A DNA stretch of 7,614 bases from an uncultured Flavobacteriia bacterium. Its GTDB lineage: Bacteria > Bacteroidota > Bacteroidia > Flavobacteriales_D > Crocinitomicaceae. The stretch is taken from contig CAIYQV010000124.1 of assembly GCA_903928365.1 (NCBI GenBank), positions 1-7,614 of the forward strand, read 5' to 3'. The position numbers were made by a program, and so were the translations under genes. Below are positions 5,831-7,614 of this stretch, one piece after another; within the stretch, counting starts at the first letter, position 1; every line of letters starts with the position of its first letter. The notes below the pieces were generated by a model. The model worked only from the letters and a program-made list of their open reading frames with translations. It did no database searches and was not told the origin of the DNA.

Positions 5831-7468
5831 ATGCGAAGCATCTCAATCCTCCTCTTCCTGGTTCTAACCGTATCTCTTCATTCCTGTTACAAAGGAAAAT
5901 CCGTGGATCTGATCGTACACAATGCGGACATTCACATCATGGACGATGCTGAACACACTGCCGAGGCAATGGCGATTAAGGATGGAAAGATCATTGAAGT
6001 TGGTCCGGACAGACAAATCATGAATAAATACGATGCAAAAGAAGAAATGGATGCCGAAGGCAGGTCGATCTATCCAGGATTTACCGATTGCCACGGACAC
6101 CTCTTGTCATACGCAGAACAAAAATTAACCGTCGATCTGACTGGCTGTCGTTCCATGGACGAATTATTACTTCGGGTTGAAAAATACCAGTCGCGTTACC
6201 ATCGGAAATTCATATCAGGTCGCGGTTGGGATCAGTCCTTATGGGCGAATGATTCTTTTCCGGACAACAAGAAACTCAACGCACTCTTTCCCAATACCCC
6301 TGTTTGCTTGAGTCGAATAGATGGACATGCCGTATTAGTAAATGAGGCTTGCCTCAAGCATGTCGGAATCACCTCTCAATCAAAAATAGAAGGAGGAATT
6401 ATTATACTGAACAAATACAATGAGTGCACCGGATTACTTATCGATCGTGCCATGGACCCCGTTTTATCGATGGTTCCTGAATTCCCCAAAAAGGAACTGA
6501 TCGAAGCCATGAAGGAAATTGAAGGAGAACTTTATCAATATGGAATTACAGGAGTTCACGAAGCAGGAATCGAATTCGCGGATATTGCCTTTTTTAAAGA
6601 CCTCATCGACAAACATGATTTCCGTTTGAATCTGTATGCAATGCTTCTTCCCTCCAGGGAGAACATTGCTTTTGCGAGAAAAAATGGCATATATTCTTAC
6701 AAGAACCTATTGATAAGAAGTTTTAAGGTAATGGCCGATGGTGCGCTAGGGTCACGCGGTGCTTTTCTCAAGAAACCCTACGCAGATCAACATGGGCATT
6801 ATGGCGTTTTGACCACTCCTGTTTCAGAGATGAAAAAGATCGCAAGCATTTGTGAGGAAACGGGTTACCAGATGAACACACATGCTATTGGCGATTCTAC
6901 CAATGCCATTTTACTTGATCTTTATGCTCGTATTTTTGAAGTAAATAAAGATCACCGATGGCGCATAGAACACGCGCAGGTTATTGATCCTGAAGATTTT
7001 TCATTGTTTGCGAAGAACGGTGTTTTTCCATCGGTTCAACCTGTGCATGCCGTTAGTGACCAACGCTGGGCGGAACAACGATTAGGCAGAAAACGCATGC
7101 TGGGTGCGTATGCCTATCGTACACTAATGAATCAGTACGGAATGTTAGCTATCGGAACTGATTTCCCAGTTGAATCCATCGATCCGTTCCTGACCATCCA
7201 TGCGGCTGTGAATCGCAAAAATGCGGAAGGAATACCGGGCTCCGGTTTCTACAAGAACGAACAGATCACACTTTCAGAATGTCTCAAAGGGATGACTAGT
7301 TGGGCTGCGTTTGCTTCCTTTCAGGAAAATCAACTTGGAACCTTAGAAAAAGGTAAAGATGCCACCTTTACGATTCTTGAAAGGCCTATTTCTGCGAATC
7401 CGGATTACGAACCAAACTTCTCCATGCTGACAATGATCAAAGGAAAAGTGGTCTATACAGCTGAATAA
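5831..7468 (+). CDS. YtcJ-like amidohydrolase (Amidohydro_3), predicted lipoprotein
   Basis: The 545-residue protein belongs to the YtcJ/N-substituted formamide deformylase branch of the amidohydrolase superfamily, metal-dependent hydrolases of amide or related bonds. The physiological substrate is unknown. A short hydrophobic leader ends in LHSC with the cysteine at 19, so it is probably a lipoprotein; no acidic surface-export signal follows the cysteine. The N-terminal beta segment (about 25-83) carries the family start D-L-I-V-H-N-A-D-I and the turn A-I-K-D-G-K-I. Then come the metal motif HGH (H88, H90), IDGHAVLVN, the FKVMADGALGSR block with K299, HAIGD (H351), RIEHAQ (H381) and IGTDFPVE (D444). 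The chain returns to the beta domain at GTLEKGKDA (503-511). Length and motif order look complete. The histidine at -2 of the lipobox is slightly unusual. The start is supported by the leader peptide and the promoter box upstream. Confidence 0.9.
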   Translation: MRSISILLFLVLTVSLHSCYKGKSVDLIVHNADIHIMDDAEHTAEAMAIKDGKIIEVGPDRQIMNKYDAKEEMDAEGRSIYPGFTDCHGHLLSYAEQKLTVDLTGCRSMDELLLRVEKYQSRYHRKFISGRGWDQSLWANDSFPDNKKLNALFPNTPVCLSRIDGHAVLVNEACLKHVGITSQSKIEGGIIILNKYNECTGLLIDRAMDPVLSMVPEFPKKELIEAMKEIEGELYQYGITGVHEAGIEFADIAFFKDLIDKHDFRLNLYAMLLPSRENIAFARKNGIYSYKNLLIRSFKVMADGALGSRGAFLKKPYADQHGHYGVLTTPVSEMKKIASICEETGYQMNTHAIGDSTNAILLDLYARIFEVNKDHRWRIEHAQVIDPEDFSLFAKNGVFPSVQPVHAVSDQRWAEQRLGRKRMLGAYAYRTLMNQYGMLAIGTDFPVESIDPFLTIHAAVNRKNAEGIPGSGFYKNEQITLSECLKGMTSWAAFASFQENQLGTLEKGKDATFTILERPISANPDYEPNFSMLTMIKGKVVYTAE

Positions 7469-7473
7469 ATTGC

Positions 7474-7614
7474 TTAGAACGAAGGACAGGAGATCGTTTT
7501 GAACGATACCGGTTTCTTCTTACATGTTAAGTTAATTCCCATGGAAATTTCATGTGAACCTCCTGAGACTCCGTTATTCAATTTGGATACGGTTACGTCA
7601 TAGCTGTAACCCAA
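7474..7614 (-). CDS. PorP/SprF-family type IX secretion system membrane protein, C-terminal fragment
   Basis: On the minus strand the last 46 residues of a protein are in frame to the window edge and end at a TAA (7474-7476). The fragment reads LGYSYDVTVSKLNN, then GSHEISMGI, then CKKKP and the end RTISCPSF-like, here KTISCPSF. This combination of a YSYD strand, a SHEISLG-like strand, a CKKK stretch and a final ISCPSF is the characteristic C-terminus of PorP/SprF proteins. These outer-membrane beta-barrel proteins are associated with gliding motility and type IX secretion in Bacteroidota, often encoded beside large adhesins or peptidoglycan-associated proteins. The body of the protein is beyond the window. 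The gene converges on the amidohydrolase with 5 bases between the stop codons. Confidence is high for the family despite the short fragment. Confidence 0.85.
   Translation of the reverse strand: MGYSYDVTVSKLNNGVSGGSHEISMGINLTCKKKPVSFKTISCPSF

Noticed and set aside
7493..7507. Perfect 6-base inverted repeat ATCGTT-TTG-AACGAT as a terminator for the amidohydrolase gene
   Set aside because: It lies inside the coding sequence of the opposing PorP/SprF gene, is AT-rich with a 3-base loop, and no U-run follows on the plus strand.

Overview
The window looks like a chromosomal segment of a Bacteroidota bacterium, most likely close to the Flavobacteriales. Three things support this. A type IX secretion PorP/SprF-type protein ends at the right edge. 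The valyl-tRNA synthetase resembles the Bacteroidota form along its whole length. Matches to the Bacteroidota promoter box TAnnTTTG lie upstream of starts that have no Shine-Dalgarno sequence. The order-level placement is inference.

Layout from left to right. Positions 3-128 (+) are the end of a TatD-like metal-dependent hydrolase. It overlaps tcdA (113-853, +), the enzyme that cyclises t6A to ct6A in tRNA. After 33 bases comes a lipoprotein M1 aminopeptidase of the leukotriene-A4-hydrolase type (887-2848, +). It meets valS (2859-5489, -) tail to tail with 10 bases between them. A 341-base intergenic region (5490-5830) separates valS from a divergently transcribed YtcJ-like lipoprotein amidohydrolase (5831-7468, +). 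That gene converges, with 5 bases between, on the 3' end of a PorP/SprF-family gene (7474-7614, -), which is cut by the window edge.

The genes do not form an obvious pathway. TatD, TcdA and ValRS are housekeeping functions. The M1 peptidase and the YtcJ-like enzyme are predicted lipoproteins of the cell envelope, and PorP/SprF is an outer-membrane protein linked to gliding and the type IX secretion system. TcdA and ValRS both act on tRNA, but ct6A is found in ANN-decoding tRNAs, not tRNA-Val, so their proximity is probably incidental.

The part that departs from ordinary gene content is the valS/amidohydrolase intergenic region. It holds two tandem arrays with different units but the same 8-base period (ATTTGACG and TCCTGAAG). 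Between them are a 27-base perfect direct repeat in two copies and a 20-base CCCTGAGC...TCGAAGGG element. The second array starts at the 3' end of the second 27-base copy and stops just short of the amidohydrolase promoter box. I found no defence system, mobile element with a transposase, CRISPR array or RNA gene, and no clear case for a new multi-gene system.
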